A stretch of DNA of 64,000 bases from Apostichopus japonicus (lineage: Eukaryota > Echinodermata > Holothuroidea > Aspidochirotida > Stichopodidae): assembly GCF_037975245.1 (NCBI RefSeq), contig NC_092575.1, forward strand, positions 20,721,841 to 20,785,840, written 5' to 3'. Of the stretch, positions 11,801 through 22,229 are shown piece after piece. The notes below the pieces were generated by a model. It saw nothing but the letters and a program-made list of their open reading frames with translations. It did no database searches and was not told the DNA's origin. The translations under genes were made by a program, and so were the position numbers. Positions within the stretch are counted from its first letter, which is position 1. Every line of letters starts with the position of its first letter.

Positions 11801-14800
11801 TCATTATTATACTATAATACAATGCTTCGTAAAAGATCAAGTTCATAGTGTGATATTGTACTGTCATGCGTACACCACCTTCACCAAAGTCATGTGGCCT
11901 GTGTCTGTTTCATAATTCAGTTATTTATCACAACGGTACGGTACTACTATGGCAACATATGCATATGGAACGCCAAAAGAGTTTGTCGATATATGGGTAC
12001 GACTTTTGTACATAACTAAATTATATGATATATCAGATTTTAGTTCAACAAAAAAGTACTCTAGTTTTGACTTTCAGAAACGTCTCACGAATCCCCTGGG
12101 ATGGACTCACACACCCCCTGGGGGTTCATGCACCCCAGTTTATAAGGAACCCCTGCTGTAGAGAAAGTACTTTTGAAAAAAACCGAGCATCAATTTTTGA
12201 CACATTAACATTTTCGGCTAAGACCTGATGACTTATAAATACAGTAGTGTTAAGTAGTTAAAGTTAAGTTTGTCCCAACCTGTGAGCGACTTACAAAATG
12301 CCGATTGTCCACTACAATAAAAACAACGAATCGTTGGACATCTTATCTGGATGAGCCAAGATCTGGATTAAGAGAAATCCCAATGAGCCCAATTTTGCCT
12401 TGTTGTGCACAGGTTTGGTTTCTATGGAAACAAGATCACCTCAACATTCAGCGACATCATGTGAGATCTACAAGAGACTTGTGTAGATAAAGATAACGTA
12501 GTATTAAAATTTATCTATTTCCGACTTTAGGATGGAGAAGAAGTGATGTTTGAAGACTGCACCCTCACATGTTTCTGCCAAAACGGAACCTTAGAATGCA
12601 CAGAAATCTTCTGCGACGAGAATGCAGAATGCGATATCCGTGGAGGAGTCCGGAATTGTTTCTGCAACGATGGATTTGTCGGGAACGGTACTTCTTGCGA
12701 ACCAGGTAAGAATGACCTCAATCTTAACGTCTGTTCTTCAAATTCTTTTTATCAGCTCATATCTTCTGTTTATCAAGAAGGAAGAGTAGAGAATGACAGA
12801 GGAAGAGAGAGGGCGCTCTTACACTAGACCTGGATCTGATCTTGTGATCTTATCAGAAGATCGCATTACCAGTGAAAAACTTGATCTGGGCGCATTTACA
12901 CTTAAAGGTGTGAAGACTCGCACAAAAAGAAACGTCTAATGCCGGTATTCTGACCTAGTTTTGAATGAGGTGTAACAGAAGTGTTAGACACCACCATCTA
13001 TCCCAGAAAATACACACAGCTTGCTACCGTCTGTAATTAGACGCTATAGTGTACAGTCAGTACATACAGCTGTGGTCAATACCCACAGCACAGTGTATAA
13101 ACGATACAGCGATGGACATCTCAGGTCCAGCTAAAGATAACAAGGTATCACGTTTCATTACTGTCTGCATTTTGTAGTGACACGAACAAAACGTCACTTG
13201 CAAGCAACAGAAAGTTAACATTTTCAGATGGCCGCACGCGGTTTGTGGCCAGTCTTCAGTGCCTTCAATAGCTTGTACTCTGATCCTCCCTGTGTGCACG
13301 GCAAGTGCTTAATCGGAAGTGGCTTCCAGACTTGAGTACTTCAGTTTACACACTGGTTAAATTTTCAGCACTACATGCACTTCTTTACTGTGAAGTTTCA
13401 GTGAGGAAGTCGGCAAATGCATAATGTAAAGTTCCCTGATGATCTTGGGTCACTGACAATCTTAGAGCATTTTACATTCCAAGCATGATCTCATGCTTGG
13501 GTCAGATCCTCCCCACCCCCCTCCCCCCACCTTTGTCAGGATCCTAATTGGAGGGATCAGATCCGGCTCTGATCTGCATTTATAGTGCAACCTTAATCTA
13601 GAGCACAGATCTGATCCTGAGCAGGATCGAGATCAGATCAGGAGCTAGTGTAAAAAACATCCAGAGACAAGGACATTGGCATGTTGTGCAATATTCTGGT
13701 AGGACGATTTGTGTTGAGATATTCTTTGAGCTCTGCAGTAATTCTCTTGTTCTTTGTTGAAATATATGATTTTATACGATCCATAATGTAATCGAAGGTA
13801 TTTTGAGAAGATATATTAAAGTCGAATAAGACTAAGTGCGAACTACTAGTTTGTTTGTTATTCTCTCAAAGGTTAAAAATCCTGCACGTAAAAATTCAGG
13901 AGAAAGTCCTAACCTCTTGTTTGTTTCTCTGCATATTCTTTAGAGTTCCTTGTGAGATTGATAAGTTAATAACCACAAACAATTCAAAGATGTGCTCTTT
14001 TTTTATTAAACCTTTTTCAGCTCCAAAGTATTGCCAAATTTTTGGTGATCCTCACTACAACACGTATGATAATGTGATGTATAGATTCGCCGGAGAGTGC
14101 AGCTATAAGCTGACCGAGACCTGCGGAAGAATTCGTGGCGTGCCGACTTTCAGAGTCGTCGGAACTAACGAAAAGACCTTCGATGGCTACGAATCCACCA
14201 ATCTGAAATCGATACGACTGTCGGTCAAGGGAAAGACTTACGTGCTGGACAGCTCGGGTCAGGCAACCGTTCAAGGAAGCTACGTGGATTCTTATCCATA
14301 TGTGGATGAAGATAGTGGCATAGTGATCACTCTAAGTTACCCAAGTCTTGTGAGTATATTACTTATATTCATGGTATAGTTGTAAGTATTTGATTACATA
14401 TGCAGCCTTGTATTTAGTAATGTACCAAATGCAAAGGGAGATCATTTCAGTAAATTAGTAAATATATAGCTAAAAGTATCAATTTCATTAACATGTTTGA
14501 ATCTGGCAACTCTAGAGCAAAGGAAAAACTTGTCAAGAATTGAATTAAAAAAAATTATGATGGTAAACTAGCATTTTTTGGCCTGTTGAGTTCAAAGATA
14601 AGATAGAATAACCTTAATATTTCTGTTTTGCATCCGTTGACTCTACACTCAGATGATAATGACCGACTTTGGTGTGAATATCAAGTATAATATCTTGGGC
14701 AACGGCTCCGCATCGATTGAGGTACCTCCCTGGTATTTCGGAAAGCTGTGCGGTCTCTGTGGAAATGCTGATGGTGACCAGAGTAATGAGTATAAACTGC

Positions 14801-17800
14801 CAAATGGAAACATTGTGAGTACATGACACATACAGTGATATCGCATTGTGAATGTCTTGAACACAGAAGCTTTGATTCTCAAACTTGGTTGGCTACAATA
14901 CATGTGGGAAACTCTCTCTTATACACCAAACAGCAGTTGAAGATTGATAGAAGATAGAAATATTGATAAAGTTCCATAATTTATGGATATTAATTTGCAA
15001 TAGAAAGATGATTGCAGCATCTGTGGATTATTGTATATATTTACTTGCAGTCTTTTATATTAATTGTCATAATAGGGCTACAATAGTTACAAAGTTAATT
15101 ATGATAATAATAATACAGTAATTATAAACACAGTCATCTATCAAGAAAACCTGTTCCTGAAAAATAATTAAAATAATTAATTAAAAAGGCAACATGAATT
15201 AAGTGTGACATAGGACGAACCTCAAAGAAATCAAGACAAGATTGAGCGGATCAAAGTTTGCTCCAAAGTCTTGGTGTCACAACAGCTAAAGCATGCGTTT
15301 ATAATAATTGTGGAGGAAGATCGCTAAGCAAACCAAAAGAACTTTATTCAGAAGATCTTAATAACGAAAACACGATCGATAAATGATACATTTCTGATAT
15401 GTAATCATAGCCATAGATACATTATTTCATTCTGTATATCTTTTATATCATCAATGCTCTCACACATTTAATTGTATGGTTTCCATAAACCGTTCATGCT
15501 TTCTCAAAGTTATCCATTTTAACCTTACTCAGGTCACATCACCGGTTGCTTTTGCCAATGAATGGAATGTCGGTTTCTGTCCGACAGAGGCACCCATCAA
15601 CCCAGAGCCGTGTCAGGATAACCCAGAAGCCTTTGCAGCAGCCAAAGATAACTGTTACTTCCTGATTGCAGACAACGGTACGTTCAGCTCACTTTCAGAA
15701 TTCCAAAGAGTTTAACATAAATTTCTCTTATAGATGTTATACAGAGGACATTTTAACCCTGTCTGAACGCAATGTGAAAAACGATTCTTTCATTTGAAAA
15801 ACTTGCCTGTGATGAATATTCATTGGGTGGTAAATAACCAAGCTTAGTATCAATATAAAAAAAAAAGGAATATTCTCCAAGAGTAAGTTATATTAATTTA
15901 TAAAAATGAAAAACAAAATAAAATTATAAAATGACATTGGTGAATATTCATCACACATTTTGTGATTTCTTTTCAATTCTGTTTCCATAATTGCTCAAGC
16001 TTATTCTCAAACAAAATACAATCCCCATCCCACCTCATCATAAAAGAAAAGGATAATGAGAAGGACTAACCTTACATCAACCTGTTATTATAAAATTCTC
16101 CAAGAGTAGTTTTCTTTGAATATCTTTGGTACACATTTCTCATTTCTCAATGCTCTATCATTTTCAGGGCCGCTTTCGCAGTGTCATGATTTTGTCGACC
16201 CCTCTCCGTACTACGAGGCCTGCCTGTTCGATCTCTGCTCCATATACCCATACAGGGAGTTTATGTGTGACAGTGCTATGCATTATGTGGAGGCATGTCA
16301 ACACGCTGGAGGAAGACCAAGAAACTGGAGGAATCTGGTGCCTGATTGTGGTAAGAAAGTCTGGACATATTTGGTTTATAATTTTCAAGGTTGTAATATT
16401 GAAAATAGTGATCACTTTAATAAGCATTTCATTATTTTTTAACCTTGGAAATGGATTATTGATTCTCTCAGAAATGTTGGATTGTCCATTTTAACACTCG
16501 TCAATGTCCGGGGATGACCAGGGGTGCTTTACCGTTGAGGAACTTTTAGTTTTTGAAAAGTTCTATCATTTTGAGCAGACCATAAGTTGTTGACTATACT
16601 GATGAATATTACAATAGTACAATACATAATGGAACTACAATGGCTAACAGATTTACCTTATTTTAACTGATAAACATGCATATGCATGTTAGTTGTAGTG
16701 TTATGTCCCCAAAAATGGTTTATTGACTTTCCAAGTACTTTAACTTGCGTTGTTAAATATACATTTATAAAATAGTAGTGATTTTACTTGAGTGAGAACA
16801 TGTGATATGAGTCATAATGTCCTTCCTTATTTATTTGACTCACAGCACGCAGCATTTGTAGATCTTTAGAAACCTGCATTAAAGAAAGTTAAATTACACA
16901 TTCATACTTTGACTGATTCAAATGTCTACAACCCCTTTAATCTAATTCATCACATTGATGTTATTTAACACTCTTTTTGTAGCTGACAAAGTTGTATTTC
17001 ATTTTCTTCATTAATCCTTATCCCGGTACCAGATATGAGATGTCCAATTAATTCTACTTATGGTGATTGTAATACTGGCTGTCCAAAGACATGCTCTAGT
17101 CCCGAGGGGCTCCCTCATTGTCCAATGGACTGTCTCGAGACCTGCGAATGTCCACCTGGATACGTTCTCGACAACGACCGTTGTGTTCGTCTGTCTCAGT
17201 GTAGGTGTCCAGATCCTGATGGTGGTATGGTACAGGTAGGTTAAACATTCTAGTTGGGGGTGGGGGGGGGTGGGTGATGCTTGAAACAGGTAGGTCAACA
17301 GTTTATATTTAGTATGGAGAAGGTTGTTCATTATTGGGGGTGGGTGGGGTGGTGGGGTGGGTGTTGGTTGAAACAGGTAGGTCACCAGTTTATATGTAAT
17401 ATGAGGAAGGGGGATGTGAAAGAGCTACAGGTAGAATAAACAGTTTATTCATTGTTGGGGGTGGAGGTGGGCAATTGGGGGGGGGGGGTGGTTAGTGGTT
17501 GGTTGAAACAGGTTGGTCAACAGTTTATATCTAGTATGGAGAAGGGGGGTGGGGAAGAGCTACAGGTAGCTTAAACAATTTATTCACTGTTGGGGGTGGG
17601 TGGGGCGGTCGGGTGGGGCAGTGGGGTGGGTGATGCTTGAAACAGGTAGGTCAACAGATTTTATGTAATATGGGGAGGTGAAAGAGCTACAGGTAGAATA
17701 GACAGTTTATTCATTGTCAGGGGTGGGGGGATGGGGGTAGGGGGGTTGAAAAAAGTAGGCCAACAGTTTATATGTGATATAGGGAAAGGGGATGGGGAAG

Positions 17801-20800
17801 AGGTACAGGTAGGTTAAAAAGTTTATTCATGGTGGGGTGAGTTGTGGTTGGTTGATTAATATAGGTAGCTCAACAGGTTTTATTTAACATGGGGAAGAAG
17901 GACGGTGCAAGTAGGTCAAACAGTTCCTTTTTACTGGTGTCGTGTCCTGCATATATTGAACTCTTACATTGTATTCGTTATAGTACCGGAAGGACCAACA
18001 GTTTCTTTTAATTTATCTTCAATTTTCATTCTTTCTTCAGCCCGGAACCGTCCATGTGAACTCGGATTGTACGTTCCGGTGTAAATGCATCGATGGCGTC
18101 TACACTTGCTTCAATATTACCTGCAGTGAGAACGCTGTTTGTGAACTTCAAGGAAGCTTTCAGGATTGCTACTGTAATGAAGGCTACACAGGAGATGGGT
18201 TGGAGTGCTATGCAGGTAAACTACGTTTGTTTCTTTTTTTCAATTTTACGATAGCGAGGTTGGAATCACGAGTCCTGTGGGGTAATGAACATTCATCGTC
18301 ACTGACACTTTAAGAAGTACCACTTTACATTTGCAACACCATTTGTTAGCTGTGATTGTATAAGATGACACAAACCTCTGTTTATTTGAAGCTATAAATG
18401 ATCAATAAATATACAACACGACCATCTGAACTCAGTTTCTTGCGTGCTAGTGAAGGTGGTTAAAGTGGTTTCATACAAATGTTTTAAACTTACAGGCTTG
18501 GCCAGACTTGTTTCCAAAGGCTTGTTTCCAAAGAAATTCAGTAACATTTTTTTCTCTAAAGACCAAAGAGATTATATATGCTCGACCAATCCTGTTGATG
18601 AGTTGGCATGCGGGTGTTAATGTACGAGTCCCATAGAGTTCCAGTTCAAACAAATCACTATGCAAACAATATTATCCATTTAAAATTGACATTTTCAAAG
18701 CATAGCTGGAATTGATGGAAATAAAGTTATTTCTAGTTTAGTATGTCATACTGACAGTTTACGCAAGGGGAAGGTCACTTTAAAAGCTGGTTGTGTTTGC
18801 TGTGTAAATCTTCTGTTTCGTAAACACGGAAGGTAAATAATCTTGAGCCCAAAAAATGTATACATAAATGGCACAATGATAATATGGTGATAAATATCAC
18901 TTTCTTGTTAAAGTTTCCTTTGTTAGTGTTGGCAAACCCCAAAGTATGTGATTAATCTGTTTCAGAATCACGACACGAAGGAAGGTGCGACCCATCGTGG
19001 TACACACCGAGAGATGGTAGTTGCTATGGTTACTATGCTCAGCCAAAGTCCTTTGAAGATGCTGCAGCTCTGTGTGAGAGGAACTACGGTTACCTCGTCG
19101 CTATCTCAGATGTCACAGAAAATGCCTTCGTGACTCGCCTCTCGAACGGCGAAAGAGCTTGGATCGGAGGATTACGTAACACTTCTCTGGGTGAGTCTAT
19201 ACTGGTAACATGATCGATGCTAGAGGGCGGTAAACCAAATGTGGAGCCATGGCTTATATCGGTAGATAGGCAAAGGACACAGTGGGGACAGGGAGAGGTA
19301 TATGGGACCGTAGGGGGAGTTGTCTTTCTGACAGATTTTAAATGTTCAGTTTGATCTCAGGAAATAGAATGATATCTGTTATAAAGCGTTTAGCTCGTTT
19401 TCCAACGTTTGCTTTTGAGTGATCGTAAACAAGCAGATAGTTGTGAATTGTACACAAAGCTGGGATGTGAGTGGTAACTAAAAGAGTAAAAAGCCATAAA
19501 TTGGACAAGTTGGCTTCTTATCAAAAGTTGGCTGGACTGACATATTTATTCTGACAGGATCATCTGTTAGGTTGTTTTATATTGAAATTTATTTTCTATT
19601 TTTGTTTTGATAGTCTTATTGTTGCTATTTCTTCGGCTGTAATAGTTTAGTATTTTAGTTTTATTGTATGCTGTCATATTTTATTGCTTTTGTCTTTAAT
19701 TTCTGAATTTTATTGCTTTTTAATAATTATTGTTAAGTTATTTATTTCTGTAATTCTTAGGATGCAAGATTTTTAAGCTGTAATATTTTTTAAGTTGTAT
19801 TATTTTATGCGTTTCTGTGAAGCTGCTTTGAGATCAGTCTTTTGATGTAAAGCGCTATATAAGAATAAATTATTATTATTATTAGAGGCAGAGTAAACCA
19901 AAATGAGAAAACAGGTCACATGAAAATAGATTGGACAGACAGGTTGAAATATTGAACAATGAATGGAGTTGAACTAGACAAAACTTAGCAGTGAGGAGAA
20001 AGAAAGTGGGAGATGGGGCAGGGAAGGGGGGAGGGGTGTGAGGTGGGCTGTAGGAGATAAACTTTGCAGAGGTGTGTATAAGAGGAAGAGAAAGTTAGCA
20101 ACTTTAGATTAAGGAGAGAAGAAGATTAACGAAACAGAAAGAAGCCTAAAACAGGAGTGTTGCATATTATACAAACTTGTCATTTTCTGGTTTTAGATTC
20201 TGCTTGGCAACGGACTGGTGCTACATACTCATTCCGTTACATAAGAAAGCAGATGCCCGAAGGCATCCATAGAATGGAGTTCAGCGTGAGAGCTCGCAAG
20301 AATGCCCACATAGCCCTCAGCCCTTACGACAGTGACAACCCGGACATGTATGAAATCGGTAAGATTGGTTTTATCTAATAAATTAAAATAGTTTGTAATC
20401 AATTAATTAAGTAATTTAAAAGACTATTAGTGAAGCAATGTCAGCCTCACTAAGGCCTTAGTCTGCTCCTGTGTAAAATATTCCACGATCGTACTTAAAA
20501 ATCTTGGCAAATTTTACCTGAGGTGAAATAAGAGATAAACTAAACCCTCTGAAAACAGCATCTACTTTTTGAGAACTAGATGCATTAATAATCTCTCAAA
20601 TTTGCAGCCAAAATGATAAGATGAGGATGAAAATTTTGTCATTTTCTTTTGTTTATTTGGAGTTTTGATCTAAAAAGCCCTGCCTTCCAAATTTTTACCT
20701 CCGTGACCAATATCCTAATTTCTTTGGGCTAGCTGAAACCCCGTAAAAAATTCTTTTGAGACCTAAAACCACCGTATGTACAAACTTCCATGTGACTAAC

Positions 20801-22111
20801 TTATTAAACTACGCATTGATTTGATTTGATTGTAATTGGTTGAACACTGACTGAAAGTGAGTCAACAACAGCACAGACACAGACACACATTTATCAAAAT
20901 GTAAGAAAGAATTCACTGCACAAACAGGGAGGATATTTACAATAACAGATTCCATCGAAAACATTGTTTACCAATCAATTTCTTGAGGTTTCTGTTACCT
21001 GCCCTTTGACCCCTCATAAAACGCTTGGCAACCCATAGTAGGGTCATGCCTCTTTAATATGTATAATAGTCATTTTTGCATCAACTTCACCCTTCCATGG
21101 GAGAGCTAACCAAATTTCCAACTATGATTAATAGCGTGCACAATTCTTGTTACATTGCGACATTGCAGTGATCGGAGGTTGGTCAAACACTAAATCTGCA
21201 ATCCGTCGGTGTAAGGGATGCGATTCTGAAGTCGAGGTCGATACTCCCGACATCCTGAATCCAAGACTTGATATTCGTTTCTACATCACCTTCCTGGCCG
21301 GTACGATAGAGGTCGGTTTGCTCGGTGAAGATCCGTTCATGAGCTGGACCGACTCCGATCCCGTAGAGTGCAACTACATCGGATACACTACTGCACTCAA
21401 TGGCGGACGCTGGAAGTTCTACAGTGAGTAATAACTAGATAGTATCTCGTCTTCTGATGGGGGAGGGGAATGAGGTTATTGATGACGGTGAGATTTCATT
21501 TGGAGGGTGGTAGGGTGGGGGGAGAGGCAGGTAGCATGGGCCTACCTACATTGCAACTGACAGTACTCCAATGAAAAGGAGACAAAAAATGAATTCTGCT
21601 TACTTCCAGTAAGGCAGGTATTAATTAACACAGAATATTTAACAATATATGGCAATTTTTGGAACAGCTAGGATTCCCAAGCTAATTCAAAAAAATTAAG
21701 CTTTTGCTCATGTATTTTTAGGGAGATCTTACATTGCAAGTGTGAAAAGCTTCCTGAAAAACCTGAAACTAAACTTAACTTATTTTTTTCCTGAATTTTT
21801 TTCTAAAGATGAAAAACCATCATTTCATTAAAATTTTATCTCAACCTTCAACGTTTTTTTTTGTAACGCCACCTCCCGCTTTGCAATTTGCCCTCTTTTT
21901 AGATGAATTTGTTTGGTTGAGCGGAGAGCCTTGGATATTCGAGAACTGGAGACGTGGAGAACCTAGCAATCACCAGGGTAACGAGGGCTGCATAGAAACC
22001 AACTTTGTGACGGAAGGACTGTGGAACGATCACCAGTGTTCCGCCCGAAAACCGTTTGTCTGCGAAATTCCGCAGGATCCCCATTACGTCGACCAAGACT
22101 TGCTCCCTTAG
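2699..22111 (+). CDS. Secreted IgGFc-binding / VWD / C-type lectin mosaic protein (FCGBP-like), 18 exons
   Basis: Coding exons: 2699-2810, 4599-5837, 6352-6674, 7622-7777, 9066-9219, 9665-9847, 10547-10749, 12531-12705, 14021-14349, 14653-14814, 15533-15677, 16168-16350, 17033-17235, 18041-18215, 18966-19190, 20197-20358, 21169-21423, 21903-22111. All junctions are GT-AG and in phase; the total is 4593 nt, 1530 residues plus TAG. Order: signal peptide (1-26), IgGFc-binding domain (about 45-440), VWD-C8-TIL-EGF (451-848), a second VWD-C8-TIL-EGF (849-1247), C-type lectin N-half (1250-1322), FAMeT domain (1323-1461), lectin C-half (1462-1525). There is no transmembrane segment, so the product should be secreted. 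By family analogy (FCGBP, zonadhesin, gel-forming mucins) it should be a disulfide-linked extracellular or mucosal protein; adding a lectin domain suggests glycan or microbe binding (inference). AATAAA follows at 22218. The exact orthologue is uncertain, so no symbol is given. Confidence 0.9.
3625..4435. repeat. Local duplications in intron 1 of the FCGBP-like gene
   Basis: A ~175-bp block starting at a G tract (3687-3862) recurs nearly identically at 4258-4435; both contain GGTGCCCGAAAAGCTGGGC and ATGACTGCAAGCGAATT. A second ~46-bp block (3625-3670) recurs at 3867-3912; both contain CATGACGGAGGTATATCTAG. The later copy of the large block lies just upstream of exon 2. Confidence 0.85.
4599..5837 (+). 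CDS. Exon 2: IgGFc-binding N-terminal domain
   Basis: One 1239-nt exon carries the whole IgGFc_binding (FCGBP N-terminal) region, about 413 residues. Family-like features are the repeated beta-rich segments with 'TSGFLWLPY', 'VYGIHLRP', 'GTEYYVASY', '[13 protein letters not shown]', '[17 protein letters not shown]' and '[13 protein letters not shown]'. In vertebrate FCGBP this region precedes the VWD array, as here. The open frame runs back to 4436, but 4436-4598 is intron: it contains a C tract and a pyrimidine-rich acceptor. IgG does not exist in invertebrates, so the name is only a family label; the ligand is unknown. Confidence 0.88.
6352..12705 (+). CDS. Exons 3-8: first VWD-C8-TIL-EGF module
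   Basis: Exons 3-4 encode a von Willebrand type D domain: it starts [14 protein letters not shown] and ends with [11 protein letters not shown]. Exon 5 links it to the C8 domain, which continues through exon 6 ([20 protein letters not shown]...). Exon 7 is a cysteine-rich TIL domain ([18 protein letters not shown]...CECPPG). Exon 8 is a VWC-like start plus an EGF-like domain ending [14 protein letters not shown]. The GDPH tetrapeptide is the site of Asp-Pro cleavage in several mucin and FCGBP D domains. CGLC is the disulfide-isomerase-like motif associated with multimer formation in VWF. Both functions are family knowledge and are not shown for this protein. Confidence 0.9.
6901..7060. repeat. 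160-bp palindrome (foldback/MITE-like) in intron 3 of the FCGBP-like gene
   Basis: The arms start GTTAATCAACGGTCTAGCG and end with its exact reverse complement. About 42 bp per arm are perfect; the inner part pairs imperfectly around CTCGGGCTCCGCCCTCG. A related single arm (GTGAGTAACGCACGGT) lies at about 6780-6796. No coding capacity and no clear target duplication. Confidence 0.85.
11713..12155. mobile_element. Non-autonomous hAT-type element, intron 7 of the FCGBP-like gene
   Basis: Terminal inverted repeats are CAGGGTTTCC at the left and GGAACCCCTG at the right (typical hAT-like CAGGGGTTCC). Both sides are flanked by the identical 8-bp duplication CTGTAGAG (11705-11712 and 12156-12163). 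At 443 bp with no transposase, it is a MITE. Confidence 0.88.
12819..13653. mobile_element. DNA element with inverted termini, interrupted by a MITE
   Basis: The termini are TTACACTAG...GGATCTGATC at the left and GATCAGATC...CTAGTGTAA at the right; the interior is rich in GATCTGATC-type words. The TTAA-flanked MITE at 12902-13268 lies inside it, so the larger element is older. No flanking duplication is visible and there is no coding capacity. It lies in intron 8 of the FCGBP-like gene. Confidence 0.6.
12902..13268 (+). mobile_element. TTAA-flanked MITE, family A, copy 1
   Basis: It begins TTAAAGGTGTGAAGACTCGC; the right end AGTCTTCAGTGCCT is followed by TCAA instead of TTAA. About 360 bp, the same body as 29176-29536 and 60299-60667. 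TTAA target use is typical of piggyBac-type elements (inference). This is the copy with the damaged right flank. Confidence 0.82.
14021..18215 (+). CDS. Exons 9-14: second VWD-C8-TIL-EGF module
   Basis: Same order and same splice phases as the first module. VWD spans exons 9-10 ([21 protein letters not shown] ... [11 protein letters not shown]), C8 exons 11-12 ([20 protein letters not shown]), TIL exon 13 ([18 protein letters not shown] ... CECPPGY), EGF exon 14 ([14 protein letters not shown]). The exon lengths 329, 162, 145, 183, 203 and 175 nt compare with 323, 156, 154, 183, 203 and 175 in module 1. GDPH and CGLCG are both kept. Intron 13 starts inside a minisatellite (17233-17930). Confidence 0.9.
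17233..17930 (+). repeat. G-rich minisatellite containing repeated 5' splice-site copies (intron 13)
   Basis: About five imperfect units of roughly 120-140 bp. Each has two ACAGGTAG(G)T..AACAGTTTAT motifs separated by GGGGTGGGTGGGG stretches. The first ACAGGTAGGT is the real exon 13 end and donor (cut after 17235). Copies of CAG|GTAG recur with GT at 17290, 17377, 17431, 17566, 17646, 17693 and 17809; degenerate copies lie between and after them. Confidence 0.85.
18966..22111 (+). CDS. Exons 15-18: C-type lectin domain split by a FAMeT domain
   Basis: Exon 15 encodes the first half of a C-type lectin fold: [17 protein letters not shown], then [18 protein letters not shown] and AWIGGL. Exons 16-17 encode a domain resembling the farnesoic-acid O-methyltransferase-like family (Methyltransf_FA): [15 protein letters not shown], then [14 protein letters not shown] and GRWKFY. 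Exon 18 resumes the lectin: [20 protein letters not shown], then GLWNDHQC and PFVCEI, and ends at TAG (22109-22111). Exons 16 and 17 both begin and end in phase 1, so they can be removed as a cassette without a frameshift. WND is present; the usual EPN or QPD is EPS here, so canonical calcium-dependent sugar binding is uncertain. FAMeT domains in animal proteins are generally regarded as binding or structural modules. Confidence 0.85.
19560..19884 (+). mobile_element. 3' end of a non-LTR retrotransposon or SINE
   Basis: AT-rich 3' region ending GTAAAGCGCTATATAAGAAT followed by (ATT)n. The AAGCGCTATATAA-(ATT)n end is typical of CR1/L2-type tails and the SINEs that use them. No coding part is left. 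Lies in intron 15 of the FCGBP-like gene. Confidence 0.6.
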
Positions 22112-22217
22112 TTAGTTCCAGTCGTCACTCAACGCTGAGACCCTCATGAAGATCTTGTATGAATGGAATTTAACAGTAGACTTACATCAAACTCCCAGAA
22201 AAGTGAGAGAGGGAGAG

Positions 22218-22229
22218 AATAAAAATAAA
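22218..22229 (+). terminator. Polyadenylation signal of the FCGBP-like gene
   Basis: Two adjacent AATAAA hexamers (22218-22223 and 22224-22229) lie about 107 nt after the stop codon, which would give a short 3' UTR. Confidence 0.55.
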
